Shown: piece after piece, positions 16,635-28,452 of the stretch
Position numbering within the stretch: position 1 is the first letter of the stretch
Layout: each line of letters opens with the position of its first letter
DNA from: Lates calcarifer
Lineage: Eukaryota; Chordata; Actinopteri; Centropomidae
Direction of reading: 5' to 3'
DNA: 64,000 bases
Assembly: GCF_001640805.2 (NCBI RefSeq)
Contig: NC_066838.1
Span: forward strand, 6,962,601 to 7,026,600
The notes under the pieces: model-generated
The model's database searches: none
What the model was told of the DNA's origin: nothing
Seen by the model: the letters and a program-made list of their open reading frames with translations, nothing else
Made by a program: the position numbers and the translations under genes

Positions 16635-16760
16635 CAGTGGTTCCCAACCTGAGGGTCCGGTCCCTCTATATGGTCACCAGATAAATCTGAGGGGTTGTGA
16701 GATGATTAATGAGAGAGGAGTCACTGTTTGGGCCTTAAAAACTGTTGAAACCATGTGAGA
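16635..16760 (+). mobile_element. hAT-like non-autonomous element fragment
   Basis: It begins CAGTGGTTCCCAACCTGAGG, a terminal sequence I know from common fish hAT/MITE families. It continues with the usual 'ggtcaccagataaatctgaggggttgtgagatgatt' type body. The right end is unclear. The call rests on remembered family motifs. Confidence 0.55.
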
Positions 16761-17189
16761 AGCAGAGAAGGGAAATGTCTCTTTGATGGACATCAACTCT
16801 TAGACACCAACAGACAAAAAACCCCACCGGTTTAATCTTTAATAAAGTGAAAAGAGAGAAAACATTCACAGTGGTAGTGAATTATTTATTACAGGAATAC
16901 TGAAATGAATTCAGTTGTACTGTTTGAGAGTCAAGTGATGCTTTTAATCTCTTCACAATGATTTTAGTCCAAACCTCAGTCATTTGAAATAAAACTTAGA
17001 AAAAGGAAATTAAGCATCACATCTGAGAAACTGGAACTGTGAAATATTTAGTATTTTGTAATAAAGACAAATTTAGTTATCCATGAGTTTTGTCAGTTGA
17101 CTCATCAATTCAGCTCTGCTTGTCCTAAATACTGTTGTATGGTTTAATCATGTCTGTAAAAAAAAAAAAAGCTCAGTCACTAAAACTGT

Positions 17190-17318
17190 CATTATCCCTC
17201 TGAGATGTGGAGGAGTAAAAATGTAAAGTGACTTATGGGGAAATAAGTTCAAGTAATTCAATTTTATACTGAAGCACAGTACTTGAGTAAATGTACTCCG
17301 TTACATTCACCACTGTGT
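17190..17318 (-). mobile_element. Fish MITE-like repeat ending CAGTGGTGAATGTAAC
   Basis: Read on the minus strand, it starts CAGTGGTGAATGTAACGGAG and runs through ACTCAAGTACTGTGC to a 'cctccacatctcagagg' block. This is the familiar order of a very abundant teleost repeat. It shares only the first seven bases (CAGTGGT) with the element at 16635. Confidence 0.6.
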
Positions 17319-17463
17319 AACTGTTGCAGGCAGACCCACCAGGAACAGGTCTGAGAGTCCAGGAGGACCTGGTCCAGAGTAACTCATGTTTCCTGTTTGT
17401 GTGGTCTGGTCCTGCAGGGGGCAGCAGCGCTGTGGAGCAGCCGCGGTAAAAGGAGGAAGAAGT

Positions 17464-17485
17464 AAAAAAAAAAAAAAAAAAAAAA
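17464..17485 (+). repeat. Poly(A) run of 22 bases
   Basis: Uninterrupted A tract 25 bases upstream of the ATG at 17511. It may lie in the 5' UTR or core promoter of the unknown membrane protein gene. Confidence 0.9.
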
Positions 17486-17510
17486 GAAGCAGCAGCAGAA
17501 CAAGAAGCAG

Positions 17511-19826
17511 ATGATCTCTGTTCCTGTTTATATTGTCAGATGTGAAAGTGAAGTTGAGAGAGAAGGAGGCAAGGAGGACTCAGATCATCTGAGGGATGTG
17601 AGCTCCGGGTCCCACAGTCTGGTCCCGAACAGACATGGACGAGATCAGGTCAGAGGATTTAACTTCTTTATAACTGGTTGTTTTTATGTTCGGTGGTTTG
17701 CGTCTAGAGGAAAAGTCAAACCCCGTAACTGTCAGACAGATTACTGTGGATGTAAACTGTCAGAGCAGGTTCATATAGAAAGACTGTATCAATATATGAT
17801 CTGTCTGCTGTGGACTGACCCTGACTCTGGATATTACATCTGCATATACATGATTTAAAAGGTGTAAATAGAGGAACTAGTATAAATGAGTGTTAAATAC
17901 ATTTTCCTTCATGCAGCCTTTAACTCCTCAGGTTACCCTCAGGGACCTGGTCTGTCCTGTTCTGTCCTCAGACTGGTCCCTCAGTTATTTTCCTCTGAAT
18001 GGAAACATTGGGGAAGTCCAGGATATGATTATCCTTCCTCTCTGACCGAGCTGCTTTATTATCTTATTATGCTCCTTTACACACAAAAACCCATGGAAGT
18101 ACAGAGGTTGTTCTCCTTATTAAATCAGTCATCTGAGGTTTTACTGGAGTTTAATCTTCCACTGTGACTGTCATTTCAGACAGTGGAAGTTTTGCTTTGA
18201 TATCTTTTTATAGCTGCTCCTGTTCTGTTGGTATCAGGCCGTTTCTTTTTCACATCCTCGGCCAGCTGTTTGAAAAAACCCATTAATGTGAGCTGACCAG
18301 AAAAGCTTAGGTCTGTTATTAAAGTGCTGCTCAGTGAATGAAAACAGAATATGAATATGGTGAATTTAAATTGTTAAAACGCTTATAGGCTCTATAAATG
18401 TTGTCAGATGTGCATTTTATCGTCCCGTGTTTGTTTTTATTTAAAACTGATTCTGAAAAGATCATTTTAACCTTGAACAAATCATTTTCCACCTCATCAC
18501 GCTCTGACTGAGTGTTGATGGCTTTTTCCTCGTCCCAGCTGCTCTGTTGTTTTTTATCATTTACCATCTGAACAAATCATCAGTGTGAATCAGAGTCTGA
18601 GACAAAATCAGCTATAGATCCACACCCACGCTGTTCTGGTCTCACGGGAGGATCAGTTTCAGGACTCTCCTGATTGAGGCTGTGATCCTCAGACAACAGG
18701 GTCAACAGGGTGTCTGACAGGACATGTGTCGAAGTTTTGTGTGTAGTGTTGTTTCTCTCACTCTGACATGTCACAGGAAGAAAATCACAGGAGCGAATAA
18801 CATTAATGAGTCACTGTCACACTGTGATGATTTACTGAGACACTTGAATACAAGAGAACGATTGTTAAAGTTAGTCACACCTGTGCTTTATTATCTCTGG
18901 ATCATTTCCAGTTGCACTTCGAGGTAATGAATTACACATATTCTCAATGTGGTTTGGTCCAGTATTCGTCTTTATATCAGAGCTATAGGGGACACTGTAG
19001 TGGCCAAAATGAATATATTAAACCCCTGTGTCTCTCAGTTCCACATGAATTACATTAAAGAAACTGCACCTGTGTGTAATTAATTCTTTTTTAAAATTTT
19101 ATTTCACCCTTCAGTCCTCTGTTGGGCAGCCAACCACAAGAGAGCCCAGACCTCCTGTCTCCGAACCTGAGGCCCAGACACCAGGAGCTGATCCCAACAC
19201 CGTGTGGACCGGTGAGACACTCTGCTCTTTATCATGATGCTGCAGACTGACTGAGGAAACCAAACTCAGACAATAGAGTTCAAGTTTAGGACTGAAACTA
19301 ACTTTGTGGGTGTAACAGAAAAAACTGGGGTTCTACAAATGTTCACAGAAATGATCATTAAATTAATAGGAATCTCCCTCCGTCAGTCCTCCTGTATTTA
19401 TATTTCCATTTGTGAAACACTGTTGGTCTTTAACTTGCTCAGACCTGAAGACACTGTTCATCACAGGAGGTTTCACGGTCTTTATCGTCTCCATCTCCAC
19501 CCTCCTGCAGATAAAGTCCTGGTCGGAGCTGTCATGTCTGCTGAAGCTCTACTTCTGCTTCACCATAGCGTCTCTGTTGGCGCTGCTCGGCCTCACGCTG
19601 AACAGTATCTACAAGCAGCGCATGGAAACAGACGTGTCCGACGAGGACAACCTCACCGTGTCTCTCATCCAGCTGCTGTCAATACGTGAGTACCATCTCT
19701 GCTCCATCGTCACTCCTCAGGAAGCTGGTGTCATACCACGCCTGTTAACGGCCAACCACACTGATGTGTCAAACATTTCCTGGTGATGAAAACAGGAGGA
19801 GATGAATGCAGTGGTTTAAATATGCC

Positions 19827-19870
<44 letters not shown>

Positions 19871-22800
19871 ATTTTATGAAATGATCCCACAGTGCACGCT
19901 GTGTGTGTTACCGGTGATTCATTTCCTCCACGTGGCTTCACTACCTCATTCTCTACAAGCAGAAAATAACTGTCTGCTGAAGACTGAGGTGTCTGGATTG
20001 ATCTGTTGTCTCTACAGTGATTTACACCATTCCACAGTTAAACCTGTACAACAGCCACCTCTGTAATAAGCAAAGTTGTCAGGCTGAAAGTACCGATCAA
20101 TTGCCACATCTGTCACAATAATTTACAGATTATTTTCTAGATTAATCTGCATGTCGCATGTCTCCAGAGAACTTACAGTCACTGAAAACTAGAACATATT
20201 CACATTTACGAAGCCTGAATCAGTTATTTGATCATAGTTATCCTCAGTTATCAAATGCACATTAGTGCACATTAATCAGCACTGCACTTTAAACTTCAGT
20301 GGAAATGTGCTGGAGTTAGCTAAGAAGCTCATTTTTATCCATCGTCCCTTGGCAGGATATGACAGGTTAGTGCTTGGTGTGGGCTGAACAGAGCCTCCAG
20401 TTTTACAAAACACTGCATACATGTATCACAGAGTTACTAGAAAGTAAAGGCAGCACCAAGGGTGAAGTAATATTACCCCTGATCGCATGTTTGGTTTGCT
20501 TTAAACCGCATTTTAAGATTAGATGTGCATTCTCTTAACTCAGTAGGTACTAGGACTGTTCCAGTAGTGGGTTAGTCTGACTGAGAAGACTGTTTATCCA
20601 GATGAATTACTGTTTATTGTTTTGGAATAAGATGTTTCCTCCCAGTTTCTCTGAAATGTTTGGTTATGTGATTTGTTAATTTCCTCATTGAGCGATGTGG
20701 AGTGAGGAGTTGATGAATGAATGAATGACTGATGGTCATGTCTTTGGGGGCAATGTGGGGTTTCAGTATGTTGTCTAAGGATACCTCAGCATGCAGACTG
20801 GAGGAGCAGGGCCTCAAACCACTGACCCTCTGGTTAGTGGGCGACCCGCTCTACCTCCAGTGATGAGCAGGACAGATGCAGTTAGACTGGAAATGTCGTC
20901 GCTCGCGCCCTCAGCCTGACGGCAGCAGAGGATGTGATGAGTCTACACATGTGTTCTCTGTTATGATCAGGAGAATGCCGGCTGTGTGTTTGTTCATGTA
21001 AACATCATATCCTGTTTTCAAAAACCAAAAGGTTTTGGGCTTAACTCAGGTTTTCTGGATTCATGAAGGTCGCTCACCTATAACCACCACTGTAATATAA
21101 CACATGCTGCAGGGTCTGTCAGTGAACTGACCTGACCTTTGACCTCTGTGCGTTCTGTCTCCTGCAGTGTTCTGTATCTACTACATCAGCCGTGGCGTGC
21201 TGCAGGAGAACAGACAGGAGCTGGTGGCGTTCGTCCTCAGCGTGTTGGTGGTCATGATCCGATCGGTGGTCAACTTCTCCGTGCAGGGGTCAAAGGGCAA
21301 ACAGGAGCTGCTGGTAGGTCGCCCTCTGCTGGAAGAACACACTGTATGATGAGTCTGTGGAAGCTCCTTTTATAATGTAGTTTATAAGAGATCACGAGAT
21401 TCACGTAATAAGAATTTAAAAAGACAAACACAGACACAGATTTGGCTTTGTGCTGACACCAAACTGTTATTTAAGGATGTTTTCATGACCTAGTTTCTTA
21501 TTTCTTCAACAGATTTATTGATTTTATTTATGGATTTACAAGACAAACAAGAATCTAAGAGATAACATGTTAGAGTGAGAACACATTATTCCTCTGTTTG
21601 TATATGTTTATATCAGTCACACAAATGACAAAGTATTTTTAAATGTTTATCATGTAAATTAGATACTGTGTCAATTGCTGCATTATTAATACACTGACCC
21701 TAAGATCCTGACCCAGTGCTTTCTGACGTTCATTCTAGGTTCTTCTATGAGAACATTAACTGCAAATGAAACATATTTTGAATGTGTTTTTTTTTTTTTT
21801 TTTTTTTTTTTCACTAAAAGACGTAGGGAAGGTGGAAAAAAAAATCTGTAGTTTTCTTCTCAGGCTTCATACAAACCCAACAACCTCTGTCAATGCCTGT
21901 TTTCACGGCAGAGGTTGTTGGAAGGTGCTTGTGTGGAAACTACGACCTTCAACCTGTCAACAGTCAAAACATGCTACAGCTTTAATTTCAAAGACCACAC
22001 AGTATCTCAAATGATACCGAGTGGACTTCAGCACATTGTGAAACTCATTTCAGTCTCACCACAGTTGCAGATGAACTTTTAGTTTTGTATTTGACTCTGT
22101 GATCACTGGATTCAGGAGACAAACCACCTGTGTTCCTGTGTTGTGCATCAATATTAAAACACAGTGAACAGATTGGCACTGACATACAAACCTGACTGAC
22201 AGTGATTCACAGCAGCTGCAGACAGCTGCCAGTGATCTGACAGGAAACAACCTTCCTTCCTGTCAAAGGACATCATGTTTCCACCACCTGATGTCACTGT
22301 TGTTGCAGGTATCAGTCACAGGTAGACATGTAGCATGCAACAAGTACATAGACCAAATAATATGCAGTATAACAATAAATAGAATACAATAAAAATAGAA
22401 TAGAGACTAAAAATGGAACTATACCTACACTGTGTGCTGAATAGACACTGTACAAGGATTTTAATATACTGTAATACAATAGAGGATAAATATCAACAAC
22501 TTTACACTGATGTTTAATATATGAATAATTTATATACATATGATAATAGTATAAACAGAGTTTGGTGAAAGTGAACTGATGGTAAATTATGGAAAACTGG
22601 CTCTGGTTTGTACAGAAATAAAAACCATTTTGTTCCAGACTGAATATTAAGCACTGGGGAAATTTCCATTAAGTGTGTTGAGACATTCATGTCCTCCAGA
22701 GGATGAATCCTGATGATTTTGATCCCATTACTTTTCCTCACTTTTTCCATCATGAGGCTGATGTTTGAGGTTTGTTGTGAAATGTCACAAACAGTTATTG

Positions 22801-25630
22801 AAGACACTGACATAACTTGCACCTGTGGGTGTTCTGTGATAACTTCAGTAATCTTTTCACTTTCCCTACAGCACCACTGTCGAGTTGATGTTTCACTTTG
22901 TCCAGTGCATTGGTTTGTTACAAAATACCTGCAAAATTAATGACATTCTCATCAGACTCAGTTGTGTTTGAGTAGTAGGTAAATGTTAGTGTTGTAGCCC
23001 TCCAAACAAAGTTAGTGACATTGGTAAATATTTCACCTGCATTGTCATTTATCTCAAAGAAGCACTGCGCCAGTAGGCTGTAGACTTTAGTCTTGTTGAC
23101 ATGATACATGTCATTAGATAAATAATAAACACATTAAACTTGCGGTGTCACTTTGTCACATCTGCAGTGTGTGTGTAACATCACTGACAAATGTTTTCAG
23201 ATGATTTGCAGTGATGTTTGAAACGACGTCATGAAGCTGAGAGACTGTGAAAGTGTTTATCCGGAGTTATCAGCTGTGATGTGTTTGTGTCGCAGGTTCG
23301 TTTTGTGTGCATCATGTGTCTTGGTGTGGTGCACGTTTTCTGCACCTCGCTGCTCATCCAGAGGCCCAACATGATGGCGTTCCGTGTGGGCGGGGCCTTG
23401 GAGACCCTCCAGGAGCAGTACTTCCTGCTCAACCTGTGTTTCTCCATGGTGACCTTTGACCTGCAGGCTCAGGTATGTCTGCAGTCCTTGACTCTGCAGA
23501 GGCCAGTAATTAGAATGCTAAAAAACATAATGATCATACCAGTGTTTTCATGAGGTAAAATCCACTGTCACACTTTAAAATGAATTATTTCTTGTTTTTT
23601 TTTTTCCCCATGTGATTGTTTAATTGAGCCAGTTTCCCTCTTCCAGAGATTTCTCATCAGTCTTAGAAAGACCTTGAGTCGCGTCCACAGAACAGGTCTG
23701 GACCTGCTGCACGAGACTGGCTTTGTTATGGTTCTGAATTAAAACAGTGAGAGCAGACAGAGGGCAGGTTTTTCTGGTCAGACATCACATGTTGAGAGAT
23801 GGTTGCATTTATTACCAGATCTATTCCTGCCACTGTTGTTGGCCTCTGTGCTTCATCTGCAGAGTGTTTCTTCTGTGTCTGATGAACATTTGTTGGCACA
23901 AAATGGCCGACCTACAGGAAAGCCCTGGTGTGTGATTTTAGAAGAAGAGGGAAAAAAACAAATTGAAATACAAATTTGTGTTTCAGAGAACCGCTGGCTG
24001 GCTTCATTAACGATGTGTTGTTGGTGTGTTTCAGTTGTGTCTGTGCATTCTGATCACGACGTCGGACTCGGCCATGTTTGCACGCAACAGCATCATCCTG
24101 GGTGTCGGAGTGGTCTGGGCCTGTCTGACTGCCGCTGTAGGAGCTGTCGCAGTGAGTGAATCCAAACAAAAAAACGAATGGCAAAAATATTGTGAGGCTA
24201 CCAGAGCAGCCTGGTCGTAAACACATGTTGTTTTTCAGGTTTTAAAGGAGGCCAAGGTCCTGGTTTGGGTCTTCATGGTGCAGAACCTTCCTCAAGTCGC
24301 CTTCTTTGTTTATCTGATGTACACGGTGAGCTGACTTTTCCCTCATTTATTTCAATAGTTGAATTTCTCTGAATGGGTACAGTGTGCTTTGTGAAGTGGA
24401 CTGGTTCCATACTGATTCACGTATGAGCCAGTCTCAAAAGGTTTCCCCCAGAATGCAGGAAACTCAGTTTATTCCAGCTGAAGACATCCTTTTTAAAAAC
24501 AGGTCACAGCTGTACAGTTTCATTTTTAACAAAGACTCAGCCATTTCCTAAAGTATCTGGGCTCTGCAGTTTTCAATGAATATCACTCAGACAGGAGTAA
24601 ATAGGTCATTTGTTGGGGACTATTTTCAGCTACGCATTTGTACACAGCAGGATGGTGTCTGTGGGACTGAGTCTAAATAAACATCAACGTCCATATACAT
24701 GTTTGTGAGGCTCAGTGAACTCTAGAAAACTAGTTTCGTTTTTTTAATTTTTCCAACCTGACAGACTTTAACATCAAGTAAAAGTACAGAATATACATAC
24801 AAATATTTTCAACTAAACATATTCATCAAAATAACTAGTACAGATGTTAAATGTAAAGTTAATAATTTTTTTCCCCTCTCAAATGGAAAATAGTGTCTAA
24901 GTAAAAAAATACTCAAGTAAAGCCTGGCACACACTAAAGGATTTTTAAAATCTTAACTGATTTAGAAAACATGAGAGACTACACACACAACGAGAAATAA
25001 TGACAGATTTCACAGTTTTGTTCTTATAGTGTGTGATGTGCAGGGAGAAGACCAACACAGCACACCACACACTAACAGATTCACCACCAACAACCTGCTT
25101 CTGTCTGTGCTTCATCTGAGGAGACAGTTCTTAAAACAGTTCCGCTTCACTAAAGCACAGTCCGCTGAAGGGCTGGAGTCTTAACACGATTTCTGTACAA
25201 ACTCTGAGGAGCTGAACATTCAGAAACAACTGCTGCTTTGCTTTGATTCCAGGTGGCAGTGAAATGGTTCGCGGACAACACATACACACTGGAGGCAGCT
25301 GCTGTCACCGGAGCTTTGATTTCACTGGTGATTAAACTGGTTTTATTCTGGGGCCTCATCAGGCTGGTGCACAGCTTCGGCCAAGGCCTGAGGGAGAGAA
25401 GTGAGTACGCTGTCTGACACCAGGCTGAGCAGGAGACTGGACACACACCACATTAGGAGAAAATTAACTTTGCAGCATCACAGATTTCTAAATATCCCTC
25501 TATCTGTTGTCCTGATCACATCCCCTGACCTCACCTTGAGGGGTGTTTGTGTTGGCTAGAAAGTAGCGAAACACCAAAACGTTCATGTGACTTTTTTTTT
25601 CTTTTTGCAGTGTTTGCAGCCAGTAAGTGA
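17511..25630 (+). CDS. Unrecognised multi-pass membrane protein (about nine hydrophobic segments)
   Basis: I do not recognise this family. Exons: 17511-17648 (uncertain), 19115-19211, 19443-19685, 21168-21313, 23296-23472, 24035-24151, 24239-24325, 25253-25400 and 25611-25630. From 19115 on, every junction has GT/AG borders and keeps one frame to the TGA at 25628, with 344 residues downstream of exon 1. A proline-rich polar N terminus is followed by hydrophobic segments beginning near FITGGFTVFIVSISTLLQI, LKLYFCFTIASLLALLG, FCIYYISRG, ELVAFVLSVLVVMIRSVV, VRFVCIMCLGVVHVFCTS, QYFLLNLCFSMVTFDLQAQ, SIILGVGVVWACLTAAVGAV, VLVWVFMVQNLPQVAFFVYL and AAVTGALISLVIKLVLFWGL. No catalytic motif is evident. 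A channel, transporter or receptor-like role cannot be chosen from sequence. The gene is head-to-head with slc35e2 and tail-to-tail with nadk. A strong-Kozak ATG at 17635 is out of frame with exon 2. Confidence 0.8.
19831..19868 (+). repeat. (TG)19 microsatellite
   Basis: Pure dinucleotide tract in an intron of the unknown membrane protein gene. Confidence 0.97.
20100..20245. repeat. Degenerate teleost dispersed repeat
   Basis: ACAGATTATTTTCTAGATTA followed by 'gcatgtctccagagaactta' fits a decayed copy of the abundant fish repeat whose consensus contains 'gattattttctcgattaatc'. Related copies appear near 29.86 kb and 36.95 kb. Confidence 0.4.
20690..20870. repeat. Teleost dispersed repeat (GGATACCTCAGCATGCAGAC type)
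   Basis: The run from GGGGGCAATGTGGGGTTTCA to ATGCAGACTGGAGGAGCAGG and GGGCGACCCGCTCTACCTCC matches the remembered order of a very common fish repeat tail. It is intronic. Confidence 0.55.
21787..21811 (+). repeat. Poly(T) run of 25 bases
   Basis: Homopolymer in an intron of the unknown membrane gene; it may be the reversed tail of a retroposon. Confidence 0.95.
21877..21921 (+). repeat. Intronic hairpin (13-bp perfect stem)
   Basis: CCAACAACCTCTG at 21877-21889 pairs exactly with CAGAGGTTGTTGG at 21909-21921 across a 19-base loop. Two more loop-closing pairs are possible. It lies in an intron of the unknown membrane gene. Confidence 0.85.
22310..22540. repeat. AT-rich dispersed repeat tail
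   Basis: The series 'acaataaatagaatacaataaaaatagaatagag' followed by 'ggaactatacctacac' resembles the A-rich internal part of a common fish LINE-related repeat. The call is tentative. Confidence 0.3.
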
Positions 25631-26266
25631 TAAAACACGCAGCGGCCGTGGACCAAGGACACAGCTGCAGATGAGGGCCTGACATTAAGATTTATCTCTG
25701 AGGAGCTCCAGTTTTTATTCAACAGTAACTCCACCACAATAATCAGTCTGATGTTTCCTGTATAGTTTCTATTTTATTCTGCTAACGTGTCTTTGGTCAG
25801 TGTGCCTCTCGTTTATTTTACAGGATGTAAAATCAGCTGTAAGACTGAAATCAAACAGTTTTATATGAAACCACAGGAGATGCCTTTGTAGCTTGGATAC
25901 ACGATAGTTATTAACTGTTCTCTGTGTAGACACCAAAGTTTTTAAGTGGCCAACATGCTCCATTTAAAACAGAGTTCTTATCTTAAAAGGGTTTTTTGTG
26001 TCGAAGTTGACTGACTTTAGTTTGCTTTTTTAAATCGTAACTTAAATCTTGTGATCTGCATTGTCTTGGCTCCTTTTTTGGGCGACTGGAATATTTTTAT
26101 TGACAGAATTTTTTTTACTAAACTTTCTGCTGCACCTTACCTCATCTGCTCAAGTGTTTTTTTCCATTCAGGGTTCCTAATGAAATACCAAAACTAGTTG
26201 CTATTTTTTGGTTTCAGGCATGAATCACTTGGATCAAACACACTTCCTGGTTGAACTTTCTCTCCG

Positions 26267-26275
26267 TTTATTAAA
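26267..26275. terminator. Overlapping poly(A) signals for nadk (minus) and the unknown membrane gene (plus)
   Basis: TTTATTAAA reads AATAAA on the minus strand (26267-26272) and ATTAAA on the plus strand (26270-26275). On the minus strand a G/T-rich block (GGAAGTGTGTTTG) follows, supporting the nadk 3' end here and a 2.2-kb 3' UTR. On the plus strand it is the only hexamer I see after the TGA at 25628, giving a 3' UTR of about 0.65 kb. The nadk use is the better supported. Confidence 0.5.
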
Positions 26276-28452
26276 GTGCTCTGGGAAAAAAAGTTCATAT
26301 TAGAAACATTAACAATCTTACTGATACAAAAGAGTTAGAGGGTCTGAGTTACAAAAGTGAGAAGAGTTGACAGAGAAGCTGAAGTCTGGACTTTACTGAG
26401 ATTAAACAGTTCAGACAACAAACTGTATCAGGTGGCAGTATCTGCTTTGAAAACTAGGGTTAGACTAGCTTTGGCTTTATTAAATGTTGGAGTACTCGCA
26501 CTGTAGTACAGGGTATTTTCTAACCAACTACAAGCTGTTGAGAAATCGAGTTAGAGAGAGAGAAAACTTTTCTCCACCAACAGACAGAATTAACAAGTGA
26601 AGAGCTTATTAATGTAAAAAAAAGTACCAAATAGATTTATTTTCAGAAATGATACATTGTAAACTGGTTAATAAACATATAGACGTTACAAAATACATCT
26701 TCTTCAAACATCACATGTATATACACACGCAGAGTTAAAGGAATGATTGCCTTTCAGAGCTCAGTTGGTCCTCTTGAGTTACGACAAGTCGACACCACAT
26801 TTCATTTTTTAGTTTGAGCCAATTCACACAGAATATATATTAACATCTAGACATTATATCTGAGCAGATGTAAGGTAGGCCACCTCGAAATATTCAGCAA
26901 AGGCTGTGCAGTGGCAGACTGGTAGCAAAGTCTGTAATAATTTAATCCCTCAACACCACACACACACACACACACAAACCATTAAAGCACCCAGAGCCCA
27001 CAGATGTCGGTTTATAAAAACTACAGAGTTCAGCTATGGCTTAAAGGACAGACGCTCCTCTCTCTGCCTGGAATGAATATCACTCAACACATTCACTACA
27101 TGACTGCAGAACAGAGATACTGTGGAACATAGATAATTCAATTAGTTAATCAAGTGTCACGTGCTGCAAACAGCAGAGACAGGTCGACATCTAGTTATAG
27201 TGAAAAATGCACGAAACCACAAATCTGTGCAGGTGTGTGATTAAAAACATTACCATGATGTAAACCTTAAAAAATAATATTTCTATACATGAGTGAAACC
27301 AGTGTTTAAGGCACAGTCTGTACAGTCGGGCCGCTATTGCCAAGTAGATGTCCTGTTAAAAACGTGTCATTCAATGACGGTGGAACATCAGTTTCTCCTG
27401 ATTTGATAAAACTGAATTTGGGAAAGTTTGAGTCAACAGGTTTTTTTTTTTCTTCCATAAAAGTGCAACCTGACCTTCACCTCTACTGGGACAGGGAGCT
27501 TATTATAAAGTAGCAGACACGTCCCTGCCTGTTGTCTCAAAGAAAAAGTGCTAGAACAGACTCGATACCACCGGTCAAGAGTATTGTAGTAAACTGCTGT
27601 CCACAGCTGAACTTGTGCATTTAGTCTCAGGTTGTCCCATACTTTGCATTACCCTCTGATTACTGGTCCAACAAATTGCATTGGACAAAAGACCAGACTG
27701 AAAACACACTGGGACAATCCTGGACCAGTAGTGATGCCAAACTCCATTCAAAAATCCACCATTTTAACATGATGTATAATGAGGCTCCTTATTAACGCTG
27801 CATTTTTCTCATGTCGTCATCGAGGTTCTCTGAGGAGAATGAGTGAGTGTCTCTCTATGGAGACACAAAGTGTTCAATAAACTGTTAAGTTAGTAAGACA
27901 AATATTTTGTTTTTTTGTCTTTTCATCTTTTTGTTTCATAGTAACAGTTATTTAATATCATTTGCGCTTCATTACAGCTTTTATTTCCAAATGTCACTTT
28001 TCAAGACTGTTGAGTTTCAGCCAATTGAAATAAAAATGAAAAAGAACTGAAAGAACATTTTACAGTAATTCTGTCATTTTAAAAATGATTTAAGTTATTT
28101 ATATTCTATTTAATTCATTCATATGATCTTTTTTAAATGTCTTATTAAATGAATTGAATTGAATTGAATTGTTGACTTTGAGGTTTCATAGTTCTCCTAT
28201 TTTTTCTCACATATTTATTTTTGCCAAATCCAATATGGAGGACCACAGTAAAGAGCTGTTTGGCCCAGTTCTTTCACCACAGTCATTCTAATACACACAA
28301 AGAGAAATATTATTTTGAGATTTTTTTGAGTGGAGTTTGGTGAGACCCTCTTTTCATAAAAGACCAAGCGGCACGGAGCACGGGCGAGCTAAAACCAAGA
28401 CTTTGGAGTCGTGGAGACCTCGGAGAAGATCCTGAAGATCATGGAATCGGCC

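Larger units (their letters stand above)
15881..17500. other. Head-to-head spacer between slc35e2 and the unknown membrane protein gene
   Basis: No coding exon is supported. The right half contains two decayed hAT-like repeat pieces (about 16635-16760 and 17190-17318). Just before the next gene there is a GC-richer block (17410-17460, GGGGGCAGCAGCGCTGTGGA), a possible promoter core, then a run of 22 A. Confidence 0.5.

Noticed and set aside
17635..17680. Start codon at 17635 (MDEIR...) as the true N terminus of the membrane protein
   Set aside because: Splicing at the only nearby donor leads out of frame into exon 2 and then to a stop after the next junction; kept only as an open question.
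24026..24226. Overlapping frames on both strands around the 24.1-kb exon
   Set aside because: The plus-strand exon 24035-24151 of the membrane gene explains this region; the other frames are shadows.
24900..25140. Possible transposon around 'gcctggcacacactaaaggatttt' in the last large intron of the membrane gene
   Set aside because: The motif hints at a fish repeat but I could not define ends or inverted termini, so it is not listed as a feature.
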